Below, piece after piece: positions 56,807 through 64,000 of a stretch of DNA of 64,000 nucleotides. The translations under genes and the position numbers were made by a program. The DNA is from Actinospica acidithermotolerans (GTDB taxonomy: Bacteria; Actinomycetota; Actinomycetes; Streptomycetales; Catenulisporaceae), in the NCBI RefSeq assembly GCF_018139625.1, contig NZ_JAGSOH010000012.1, positions 1 to 64,000 on the forward strand, given 5' to 3'. Position 1 is the stretch's first letter, and each line of letters begins with the position of its first letter. The notes beneath the pieces were generated by a model. It saw only the letters and a program-made list of their open reading frames with translations. It was not told where the DNA came from and ran no database searches.

Positions 56807-56845
56807 AGGTGTGGCCCGTCCCCGGTTCGGGGGCGGGCCACACCT
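56807..56845 (+). terminator. strong terminator after fadB
   Basis: AGGTGTGGCCCG pairs with the CGGGCCACACCT run, with an inner CCCC/GGGG stem around GGTTC. It isolates fadAB from the DUF2142 gene. Confidence 0.8.
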
Positions 56846-56865
56846 CTCGCGACTTCAGATTCGTT

Positions 56866-56871
56866 TAACCT
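56866..56871 (+). promoter_or_regulatory. -10 element TAACCT of a leaderless promoter
   Basis: TAACCT ends 7 bases before GTG 56879. Confidence 0.6.
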
Positions 56872-56878
56872 CGGACGT

Positions 56879-58507
56879 GTGCTCCGCAAGATTCCGGCGG
56901 CAAGGCCGTTGCTCGCGTTCCTCGCGTTCCTGACCCTCGCTCTGTCCTGGAGCCTCGGAACGCCGCTGCTCAGCGCCGCGGACGAACCCGAGCAGGCCGT
57001 CAGGGCGATGGCCGTGGTGCGCGGGGAGTTCTCCGGCGCCCAGCAGGTCTGGAACTTCGCCCACTGGCAGAGCACTTATACGACCCCGGACTACCTGGAG
57101 ACCCGCTACCGGCTCCCGCACGATCTCGTGCGCGCGGTCGCGGCGCACGATCCGGCCTGCTACGCGTTCAACGAGGCCAACACCGCCGCGTGCACCGTCA
57201 CCTCGAACACGCACCGGATAGCTCAGGCCGGGGCCACGGCGCTGAGCCACATGAACTACTCGCCGCTCTACTACGCGCTGGTCGGCTGGCCGAGCCTGCT
57301 GCTCCGCGGCGACAACGCGCTCTACGCGATGCGCGTCGTCAGTGCCCTGATCACCGCGCTGCTGCTGGCCGCAGCGTTCACTACCTCCGCGCGGCGCGGT
57401 CGCGCGGCGGCGGTCGGCGTGGTCGCGGCGGCGACCCCGGCGGCGATCTACTTCGGCGCGGTCGTCAACCCGAGCGGCCTCGAGATCGCGTCGGCGCTGC
57501 TCGCCTGGGCGTCGCTGATCTCGATGACGCGCGCCGAATCCGCGGGCGGTACGCGGCTCTCGGACCGGATCTTGTTCACCGTCGCGGCGGCGACGCTCCT
57601 GCTCGTGCGCCCGCTCGGCCCGGTCTGGCTCGGAATCATCGTCCTCGCCGTCTTCGCGGCGAGCCCGGATCCGCGCGCGCGGCTGCGCGCGGCGGTGCGC
57701 GGCCGGGGCGCGCGATGGATGTTCGCCGCTCTCGCCGCCGCGCTCGCGGCGACCCTGGCCTGGGACGCGACGCAGAACACGCTGGGCATCCTGCCGCGCC
57801 CGAACGCGACGTACACGTTCGCCAAGGGCGCCTCCATGACGCTGGCTCAGACTCCTCAGTTCTTCGCCCAGATGGTCGGCCTGATCGGCTGGAACGACGT
57901 GCACGTTCCGACCGCCACGACCTACCTCTGGTACGGCACGGTGGTCGCCCTGCTGCTCGCCGGCCTGATAGTCGGCGGACGACGCGAGCGGCTGGTCCTG
58001 CTCGCCCTGGCCGTGATCGTCGTCGCCTTCCCGATCGCCTTCGAGGGCTACTCCGGCGCCTCGTACGGCGTCGGCTGGCAGGGCCGGTACTCGCTCCCCT
58101 TCGCGGTCGGCGTTCCGCTGCTGGCCGCCGAGGTGCTCGGGCGCCGGCTGTGGACGGCGGAGCCCGGCGGCATACCGCGCGCGCTGGCTAAGACGGTCGG
58201 CGCCGTCCTCGCGCTCGGCTACCTGTGCGAGGTCTGGTGGGCCTGGCGGCGCTACGCCGAGGGACTCGGCAGTGCGTCGCACTACCTCCCGACGCACGCG
58301 AAGTGGACGCCGCTGATCAGCTGGCCGGGAATGATCGGCCTCGCCGTCCTCGGCGTCGCCGGGGTGTTCGCGCTGCTCGCCTCGTCCTCGACCTTCCGGG
58401 TCGCCGCGGCCGCCGAAGCCGCCGAGCAGGACGGGGACGCGCCGGAGCCGCCCGCTCAGGCGCCGGCGGGCAGTCCCGGCGTCGAGAGCTTGGTCAACAA
58501 GTTGTAG
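56879..58507 (+). CDS. DUF2142 family membrane protein (probable lipid-linked-sugar glycosyltransferase)
   Basis: 542 residues from GTG 56879. A GT-C-like topology: an N-terminal helix, a large first extracellular loop with DEPEQAVRAMAVVRGE (the DxP/E feature of lipid-sugar-using enzymes) and a DUF2142-type MNYSPLYYALVGWPSLL segment, then about ten membrane helices. These proteins are assumed to transfer sugars from polyprenyl phosphates to envelope glycans. The C-terminus is polar. Its last 52 bases overlap the convergent gene at 58456. Confidence 0.8.
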   Translation: MLRKIPAARPLLAFLAFLTLALSWSLGTPLLSAADEPEQAVRAMAVVRGEFSGAQQVWNFAHWQSTYTTPDYLETRYRLPHDLVRAVAAHDPACYAFNEANTAACTVTSNTHRIAQAGATALSHMNYSPLYYALVGWPSLLLRGDNALYAMRVVSALITALLLAAAFTTSARRGRAAAVGVVAAATPAAIYFGAVVNPSGLEIASALLAWASLISMTRAESAGGTRLSDRILFTVAAATLLLVRPLGPVWLGIIVLAVFAASPDPRARLRAAVRGRGARWMFAALAAALAATLAWDATQNTLGILPRPNATYTFAKGASMTLAQTPQFFAQMVGLIGWNDVHVPTATTYLWYGTVVALLLAGLIVGGRRERLVLLALAVIVVAFPIAFEGYSGASYGVGWQGRYSLPFAVGVPLLAAEVLGRRLWTAEPGGIPRALAKTVGAVLALGYLCEVWWAWRRYAEGLGSASHYLPTHAKWTPLISWPGMIGLAVLGVAGVFALLASSSTFRVAAAAEAAEQDGDAPEPPAQAPAGSPGVESLVNKL

Positions 58508-60096
58508 GAGTAGACCAGGATCGAATAGCCGTCCACGCTGTACACCGCCGACGGCGCGCCCAGCGCGCTCTCGACCTGAGCCTGCGTCATGTCGCCGCGC
58601 GGGTCCTGCTCGGCGACCACGAACCGCGCGTCGTTCGACTTCACGTCGTACCACTGCTGGCGGGCGCCCCAGATGCGCGCGATGAAGCCCTCGCCGGCGG
58701 CCCTGAGGTAGATCGGGCGCACCTGCACGCCGCCGCCGCTGTAGACGGTGATCGGCGAGGCGTTCCAGTACCCTCCGAGCCCGTAGGTCAGGTGGTGCTC
58801 TTCCAGCCAGGCGGCGAGCGGCCGGACCGGGTCGGACTTCGTCGCCTGGAACAACGAAGTCCCGCTCACGAGGCAGATCACCGCGGCGGACGCCGCCACG
58901 GCCGTCCCCGCGCGCTGGAACGACGGCAGCCGCAGCGGCCGCAGCGAACTCGCCGCCCGCGCGCTGAGCGCCGCGAGCAGCACGACCACGCCGACGAACT
59001 CGTAGCCGCCGCCGTTGCCCGGCTGGGCAACCGTGGAGAATTCATACGCGGCCAGGTAGACGAGGACGGTCACGGCCAGCAGCCGGTCCGCGTCGTCCAC
59101 CCTCGTCCAGCGGATCAGCACCCGGAGCAGGCTCAGCAGCCCGCACACGAGCGCGAATCCGCCGAAACACGTGAGCGCCACGCGGGACGGCGTATCACCG
59201 GGGAAGTTGTAGACGTCCACTCCGAACATCCCGAACAGCGACTGCCACATGCCGGTGAAATGCCAGCCCGCCTGCGAGAGCGGCGCGATGTTCGTGTGCG
59301 CCTTGGTGAGGTAGTAGGCGCCCATCGCCTTCATGAGCGAACGCAGCTCGACGGCGGCCGGCACCGAGACGAGCGCGGCCAGCGCGAGCCATGTCTCGGG
59401 TGTGCGCAGCCGCCGCCCGCGCAGATGCTCGACGGCCCAGACGAAAAGCAGCGCGGGCACGGCCACGTAGCGGACGGTCACGTCGCCGAGCTGGCCGAGC
59501 ATCAGCACCGCGAGCATCGCCCACGGCGCCCAGCGGCGGTCGGCGAAGCGGGTGTAGACGACGTACGCGACGAAGACGAACACGATGGTCCCGTTGTGGT
59601 CCGGGACGATCATGATCGTTTGGAGGAGCGCCCCGCCGCCGAACAGATCGGCCGTCATGAACAGCGCCACGAGCGCGACGCGGAGCCAGGCACCCGTGCC
59701 CTGGGCCCCGCCCCTCGCGAGCCAGCACGCGGACAGGAAGACGAGCGTGTAGATCAGCGCCCCGGCCACGTGCAGCGAGAAGCCGCTGAGCCCGAGCACA
59801 AGCGCGGTGAGGCCGTAGATCGGCGCGTCGAACGTGTAGAAGTTGACGTCCGAGGCCCACCAGCCGTGCAGCAGCAGCTGCCCGTGCACCATGTCCCAGC
59901 CCTGCAAGGCCACGCTCGCGGTGTCCGAGTTCCACGGCCGGGTCAGCGACTGGGCCAGGCTGAGGGCGAAGAAACAGGCCGTGAGCAGCAGCATCGCGCC
60001 GACCGGGAGCAGCCGCGGCCGAGCTGGGCGCGGGACCGGCTCGTCGTCCCGCTCCGCCGCCGAATCCTGCTCGACCTGCTGCGCCGACTCGGTCAT
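58456..60096 (-). CDS. multi-pass membrane protein, GT-C/GT39-like
   Basis: 546 residues from ATG 60096-60094, with GGAGGG close upstream. After a charged N-terminal tail it has about 11 membrane helices and a C-terminal extracellular domain (about 430-530: LEEHHLTYGLGGYWNASPITVYSGGGVQVRPIYLRA). NSDTASVALQGWDMVHGQ after the first helix holds the acidic residue expected of GT-C transferases. A role in envelope polysaccharide synthesis is likely because of its neighbours, but no exact family is assigned. It is convergent with DUF2142. Confidence 0.72.
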   Translation of the reverse strand: MTESAQQVEQDSAAERDDEPVPRPARPRLLPVGAMLLLTACFFALSLAQSLTRPWNSDTASVALQGWDMVHGQLLLHGWWASDVNFYTFDAPIYGLTALVLGLSGFSLHVAGALIYTLVFLSACWLARGGAQGTGAWLRVALVALFMTADLFGGGALLQTIMIVPDHNGTIVFVFVAYVVYTRFADRRWAPWAMLAVLMLGQLGDVTVRYVAVPALLFVWAVEHLRGRRLRTPETWLALAALVSVPAAVELRSLMKAMGAYYLTKAHTNIAPLSQAGWHFTGMWQSLFGMFGVDVYNFPGDTPSRVALTCFGGFALVCGLLSLLRVLIRWTRVDDADRLLAVTVLVYLAAYEFSTVAQPGNGGGYEFVGVVVLLAALSARAASSLRPLRLPSFQRAGTAVAASAAVICLVSGTSLFQATKSDPVRPLAAWLEEHHLTYGLGGYWNASPITVYSGGGVQVRPIYLRAAGEGFIARIWGARQQWYDVKSNDARFVVAEQDPRGDMTQAQVESALGAPSAVYSVDGYSILVYSYNLLTKLSTPGLPAGA

Positions 60097-60115
60097 GGCC
60101 CTCCAGAAGACGTAC

Positions 60116-60148
60116 GGGATCGGCGGGCGGCAGGCGCCCGCCGATCCC
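60116..60148. terminator. strong hairpin between two membrane-protein genes
   Basis: GGGATCGGCGGGCG and CGCCCGCCGATCCC, perfect 14-bp arms with a 5-base loop. It lies between the end of the DUF2079 gene and the start of the next minus-strand gene, so each gene probably has its own promoter. No T-tract. Confidence 0.65.
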
Positions 60149-60167
60149 TAGTGTTCCGAAGGAACCT

Positions 60168-61757
60168 TTAGGAAACGTGGAGACGCTCCATGAGAATCAC
60201 CGGGCCGTCGCGCGAGATCACCTGGAAGCCCTGGGCCTCGAGGGTCTGCTCGAAGTTCGGCGGGGTCCAGTTGGAGCCGAGGTCGAAGAAGGCGTACTGC
60301 GCGGCGGCCGGCGTGGAGACGTCGGTGTCCCTGGCCACGACGGCGGTCCCGAGGTCGTTGCTCACGTACACGTCCACGTTCGACGGGACCCGGTCGGCGA
60401 CCCGGTCGATCTGCGCGTTGAGCGCGGCGGGCCGGCTCATGTTCCCGTCCAGGTAGGCCCAGGCGGAGCTGAAGTTCTCGCGGGCGGGCCGGGACTGCAT
60501 CCACATCGAGGAGCCGACCGCGAGGACCGCGAGCAGCACGACCGCGGCGCGCCAGGCGCGGCCGGGGGTAAGCCACCCGGGCCGCGGGAGCCCGTCGGGC
60601 AGCCGGGGCGCGATCCGCCGCCGGAGCATCTCGAGCAGCAGCCCGATCCGGCGCAGGCCGTCCGCGGCGCCGATGACGATGATCGGCGCGACCCCCACGT
60701 AGAAGTGGTAGTGGGTACTCCAGTGCGTGTTGTTCTCGGAGACCATCAGCAGCAGGACCGGGGTGGCACCGAGGTACGTGATCGGCGAGGCCAGGCAGAC
60801 GAATCCGACAGGGGCGAGCAGCATCAGCCAGGTGTCGGTCTTGACCGGGTTGTCGATCAGCAGACGCAGCAGGTGCCGCGGGTGCTCCACCGCGTGGGTC
60901 AGCGCCTGGCTCATCGTCGAGGCGCCGAGGGTCTGCTGGTAGTCGAAGTGCCTGGCCTGCCAGAAGGCCAGATCGTGGCCCCAGTCGGGCACGATCACGT
61001 TGGTGAACAGGAACATCGTCGCCGGGCCGAGCAGGCAGAGCACCAGCGCGTGCCGCCACTTGCGGTGCCGGGCGGCCCAGAGCCCGAAAAGCAGCACGAC
61101 GGAGCCCATGTCCTCGAAGCAGAACAGCGTCGCGCCGATCGCGATCGAGGCGGCGGTCCACTTTCCGGCGAGCGCGCGCTCGATCGCGAGGGCGATCAGC
61201 AGCGGCTCGAACATGTTCTCGTGGATGTCGAAGCCGATCGCATTCTGGACCTCGATGCAGCTGAGGTAGAAGACGCAGGCGATGACGCCGACAGCCGGGC
61301 TCTGCAGGCGGCGCACGGCGTAGTAGACCGGCACACCCGCCGAGCAGACCAGGAACGCCTGCGCGACGGCGATCACGTTGGGCGAGTCGTGAATCCACAG
61401 CAGCGGCACCAGCAGGACGAGGATCGGCGCGAAGTGGTCGCCCCACTCGTTGGTGATCTGCGGCGCCTCCAGCGGCTCGCTCGGGTAGCCGTGGAAGGCC
61501 CAGCCGTGGATGACCTGGAATATGACGCCGAAGTCGTAGCTGCCGGCGAGGTGCTGGTCCACCTTGTCGACCGCGAGCGCGCTGTAGAAGAACGCCGCTA
61601 TCAGGCAGACCCAGAAGGCCGGACACGTCAGCACCAGCCGGCCAATGCGCCTTAGTGCGGCGCCGAACCGGCGCGGATCCTGCGTGCGCGCATCGGATTC
61701 CGCACCATCGGCGACAGATATGTCACCAAGAGTATCCCGCGTGACGAATGCTTCCAT
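60168..61757 (-). CDS. DUF2079 family membrane protein
   Basis: 529 residues from ATG 61757-61755. The family pattern is clear: HLAGSYDFGVIFQVIHGWAFHGYPSEPLE after the first helix, NEWGDHFAPILVLLVPLLWI, then GFDIHENMFEPLLIALAIE and YHFYVGVAPIIVIGAADGLRRI. About 9 or 10 membrane helices precede a C-terminal extracellular domain (NVDVYVSNDLGTAVVARD). DUF2079 proteins are GT-C-like and accompany envelope glycan genes. It is followed by the UGM-like gene upstream on the same strand. Confidence 0.86.
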   Translation of the reverse strand: MEAFVTRDTLGDISVADGAESDARTQDPRRFGAALRRIGRLVLTCPAFWVCLIAAFFYSALAVDKVDQHLAGSYDFGVIFQVIHGWAFHGYPSEPLEAPQITNEWGDHFAPILVLLVPLLWIHDSPNVIAVAQAFLVCSAGVPVYYAVRRLQSPAVGVIACVFYLSCIEVQNAIGFDIHENMFEPLLIALAIERALAGKWTAASIAIGATLFCFEDMGSVVLLFGLWAARHRKWRHALVLCLLGPATMFLFTNVIVPDWGHDLAFWQARHFDYQQTLGASTMSQALTHAVEHPRHLLRLLIDNPVKTDTWLMLLAPVGFVCLASPITYLGATPVLLLMVSENNTHWSTHYHFYVGVAPIIVIGAADGLRRIGLLLEMLRRRIAPRLPDGLPRPGWLTPGRAWRAAVVLLAVLAVGSSMWMQSRPARENFSSAWAYLDGNMSRPAALNAQIDRVADRVPSNVDVYVSNDLGTAVVARDTDVSTPAAAQYAFFDLGSNWTPPNFEQTLEAQGFQVISRDGPVILMERLHVS

Positions 61758-61852
61758 GCCGCGATCAGCCCCCCTCGAGAATCACCGCTGCCCGTCAGCG
61801 GGAGACCAGCACAGGCGGGGACCCGCTCCCACACGGCCCCGCCGTCGCGCGA

Positions 61853-61886
61853 CCCCTCCGCGGCCGTACCGGCGGCCGCGGAGGGG
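61853..61886. terminator. hairpin after the UGM-like gene
   Basis: CCCCTCCGCGGCCG and CGGCCGCGGAGGGG, 14-bp perfect arms around TACCGG, about 50 bases beyond the stop of the minus-strand flavoprotein gene. Confidence 0.7.
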
Positions 61887-61933
61887 GTGTCGGGCCGTTG
61901 CGGGCCCGTCAGGTGCTCAGAGCTGGAAGGTGC

Positions 61934-63487
61934 TCAGGCCGAGCTGGAGACCTTCTCCTCGTCCCGGCGGCGCGGGATCATCGGCGCGTCGCGCCCGGTG
62001 CCCTTGGGCGTGCCGGAGCGGTCCTTCGACGCCGAGGACTCCTCGTGGTACTCCTCTTCGACGTTGACGCTCCACACGTCGTGCTTGCTGCCCGTGCGAA
62101 TGTTCTCGCTGGTCAGCAGGGCGGTGAGCATGGAGTGGTCCGCGTTGTTGTACCGGTGCATGCCGTTGCGGCCGACCGGGTGCACGTTCGGGGTGTGCTC
62201 GGCCAGCCAGGCCTTGATCACCTCGAGGTTCGCCGCGTACCGGTCGTCGTAGACGGGGTAGGCCTTGGGCATCCGGACCACGTAGCCGGCCTCGACCGAG
62301 CCCGGGGTGATCAGGTTGAGCTCCTCGAGCTCCTTGGTGCCCAGCTTGACCAGGTCCTCGTCGTCCATGGTCCACAGCTCGTCGCCCTCGTTGACGAAGA
62401 ACTCCAGACCCAGGCAGGTGCGCCCCTCCTTGACCAGGTACGGCGACCAGGAACCGAAGTTCTGGATGCGCCCGACCTTCACGCCCGGGGTGTGGATGTA
62501 GATCCAGTTGTCCGGGAAGCCGTGCTTCTCCGGCACCACCAGGGCGACGGTCAGGAAGTCGCGGTAGCGCAGGTCCTTGGCGGCGGCGATCGCCTCGGCC
62601 GAGGCCGGCGGGTCCATCGAGAGGACCAGCGCGGAGATCGGGGTCGAGGAGATGACGTCGCTCGCCGGCACGACCTTCTCGTGCTCGGCGCCGTCCTCGT
62701 CGCGGGTGACGACGGTGACGGAGGTCGCGCCCTCGCCCTCGGCCCAGGAGACGGTCTTGACCCAGGACTCGAGCTCGACCGTGCCGCCCTGCTTGCGCAC
62801 CTTCTCGGTCGCGGTCTCCCACATCATGCCGGGACCGAACTTCGGGTAGTAGAACTCGTCGATCAGCGAGGTGATCTTCTTCGAGCCCTTACGCGGGTTG
62901 AGCGCGTTGACGATGGCGCCGAAGAGCGACAGGTTCTTGATGCGCTGAGCCGCCCAGTCCGCGGGCAGCTCGCTGGTGTCCATGCCCCAGACCTTCTCCG
63001 TGTACGTCTTGAAGAAGATCCGGAACAGCCGCTTGCCGAAGCGCGCGGTCACCCAGCCGTCGAAGTACTCCTGGTTCTTCGGCGGATTGATCTTGGCCGC
63101 GGTGTACGAGGCGATGCACTTGACCGCCTCGACCACGCCGAGGCCCTTGAGGGCGTTGCCCGCCTTGAGCGGGTAGTCGAACAGCTTCCCCCGGTAGTAG
63201 ATCCGCGACATCCGCGGCCGCAGCAGGAAGTCCTCCTCGGGGAGGATCTCATGCCACAGGTCGTCCACCTGCTTCACCTTGGTGAAGAAGCGGTGACCCC
63301 CGATGTCGAATCGCCAACCACCGCGCTCCGCCGTCTGGGAGATGCCGCCGACCACGTTCTCCGACTCGAAGACCTGAGCCGGGAATCCGTGCTTGGTCAG
63401 GTCGTAGGCCGCGGTCAGTCCAGCAGGTCCGGCGCCGATGATGACCGTTCCCGGTCCTTCGTTCGTTTCGGAGTGCGTAGTGTCCAC
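61934..63487 (-). CDS. FAD-dependent oxidoreductase, UDP-galactopyranose-mutase-like
   Basis: 517 residues if the start is GTG 63487-63485; the frame is open to a TTG at 63562, and neither start has a convincing ribosome site, so the N-terminus is uncertain. The FAD site is VIIGAGPAGLTAAYDLTKHG with VGGISQTAERGGWRFDIGGHRFFTKVKQVDDLWHEIL, a pattern shared with UDP-galactopyranose mutase and related proteins. KTYTEKVWGMDTSELPADWAAQRI and PDNWIYIHTPGVKVGRIQNF continue the match. The C-terminal 50 residues are charged and disordered. It probably rearranges or oxidises a sugar nucleotide for envelope glycans; the exact reaction is not known. Confidence 0.8.
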   Translation of the reverse strand: MDTTHSETNEGPGTVIIGAGPAGLTAAYDLTKHGFPAQVFESENVVGGISQTAERGGWRFDIGGHRFFTKVKQVDDLWHEILPEEDFLLRPRMSRIYYRGKLFDYPLKAGNALKGLGVVEAVKCIASYTAAKINPPKNQEYFDGWVTARFGKRLFRIFFKTYTEKVWGMDTSELPADWAAQRIKNLSLFGAIVNALNPRKGSKKITSLIDEFYYPKFGPGMMWETATEKVRKQGGTVELESWVKTVSWAEGEGATSVTVVTRDEDGAEHEKVVPASDVISSTPISALVLSMDPPASAEAIAAAKDLRYRDFLTVALVVPEKHGFPDNWIYIHTPGVKVGRIQNFGSWSPYLVKEGRTCLGLEFFVNEGDELWTMDDEDLVKLGTKELEELNLITPGSVEAGYVVRMPKAYPVYDDRYAANLEVIKAWLAEHTPNVHPVGRNGMHRYNNADHSMLTALLTSENIRTGSKHDVWSVNVEEEYHEESSASKDRSGTPKGTGRDAPMIPRRRDEEKVSSSA

Positions 63488-63586
63488 AAGCAAGAAATTC
63501 TGCCATCTGAAGACAGCCTGAGCGGCCACATGCCGGTAACGATCCTTGTCAGCCTGTTTCAAATCCGTTACTGAGGAGACTGCAAC

Positions 63587-64000
63587 CTAAATCTCACGCT
63601 GGGCGTGCAGGACCCGGCCCGCAGCGGCGATGCCCGGGCCGTCCAGGCCGAGCCGGGCGAGGATCGCCGGGCGCTCGTCGTGCGCCTGGAACTCCGGCGG
63701 CACGCCCAGCACCTTCGTCGGCCGCAGCACGCCGGCGTCCTGCAGCGCCTGGCTGATCGCCGCGCCCACGCCGCCGACCCGGCCGTTGTCCTCGACCGTC
63801 ACCACGGCCCGGTGCGCGCGCGCCAGGTCCACCAGCGCCGGGTTGACCGGCTTGACCCAGCGCGGGTCCACCACGGTCGCCTCGACGCCCTCGGCGGCCA
63901 GCTCCTCGGCCGCGGCCAGGGCGGCGCCGGCCAGCGGTCCGGTGGCGATGATCAGGAGGTCGCCCTCGTTCACCGGCTTGGCCGCGCGGCGCAGGATGTC
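63587..64000 (-). CDS. dxs: 1-deoxy-D-xylulose-5-phosphate synthase, C-terminal part
   Basis: The minus-strand frame enters from the right edge and stops at TAG 63589-63587. The visible 137 residues are the transketolase C-terminal domain of DXS: LLIIATGPLAGAALAAAEELAAEGVEATVVDPRWVKPVNPALVDLARAHRAVVTVEDNGRVGGVGAAISQALQDAG and LGVPPEFQAHDERPAILARLGLDGPGIAAAG. DXS joins pyruvate and glyceraldehyde 3-phosphate for isoprenoid precursors. The start and the thiamine-binding domain lie outside the window. Confidence 0.9.
   Translation of the reverse strand, partial: DILRRAAKPVNEGDLLIIATGPLAGAALAAAEELAAEGVEATVVDPRWVKPVNPALVDLARAHRAVVTVEDNGRVGGVGAAISQALQDAGVLRPTKVLGVPPEFQAHDERPAILARLGLDGPGIAAAGRVLHAQREI

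Noticed and set aside
58225-60171. 648-codon plus-strand frame opposite the GT-C-like gene
   Set aside because: Shadow frame rich in Arg/His/Asp; the minus strand encodes clear membrane helices.
63488-63562. 25-residue extension of the UGM-like protein from TTG 63562
   Set aside because: No convincing ribosome site and no family similarity, although the alternative start at 63487 also lacks one, so this stays uncertain.

Overview
The window is high-GC DNA (strong G/C bias at third codon positions, GTG and TTG starts, many 4-bp ATGA/GTGA gene overlaps) and reads as a chromosomal segment of a Streptomyces-like actinomycete (Streptomycetales or Catenulisporales; inference). Supporting this are the block hemE-hemG-hemQ / DUF3000 / LuxR regulator / RNase D / fadAB running toward dxs, leaderless TANNNT promoters, almost no TTA codons, LCP and NlpC/P60 wall enzymes, the LutABC operon and the sulfur-assimilation leader peptides typical of these bacteria. 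No rRNA, tRNA, CRISPR array, phage or insertion sequence was seen.

Layout. 1-5.3 kb: the start of a luciferase-like oxidoreductase (minus), then a plus-strand trio of an MBL-Rieske fusion, a membrane protein with duplicated PLD-like halves, and a second MBL protein. 5.3-12.6 kb: 2-oxoacid dehydrogenase E1 beta/alpha, an LCP wall ligase, and a TetR gene divergent from paaN. 12.8-15.9 kb: small regulatory, membrane and wall genes. 15.9-20.1 kb: lutABC with a 3' repeat array, and an HtrA-like lipoprotein protease. 20.3-31.6 kb: sulfur assimilation. One leader peptide precedes sulfite reductase; a second precedes a zinc-ribbon protein, cysH, cysD, cysN, a sulfonate-type ABC importer, a 23-residue coupled ORF and a sirohydrochlorin chelatase that would serve the sulfite reductase. 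31.8-35.7 kb: PPK2, ZapE, a RibD-like reductase and MsrB. 35.9-39.5 kb: a fused ureAB, a divergent ureC and agmatine deiminase, with no urease maturation genes. 39.6-44.5 kb: a secreted protein, the hem operon and DUF3000. 44.9-49.9 kb: an atypical response regulator ending in a tandem 3' array, a glycosyltransferase-methyltransferase fusion, an MFS/LysR pair. 49.9-56.8 kb: L-2-hydroxyglutarate oxidase, RNase D, an inserted HicAB pair, and fadA-fadB. 56.9-64 kb: three large membrane proteins of cell-envelope type, a UDP-galactopyranose-mutase-like flavoprotein and the C-terminus of dxs.

Cross-cutting observations: (1) several genes have their 3' end or stop codon tandemly repeated (lutC, the LuxR gene, ppk2; smaller repeats at the protease and ureC stops); (2) the two sulfur leader peptides share an upstream element at exactly the same distance from their ATG; (3) the ureABC-aguA unit may act on carbamoylputrescine rather than urea; (4) nearly identical TetR-type operators precede both paaN and the E1 alpha gene; (5) many genes appear to have leaderless transcripts, and this fixes their starts.
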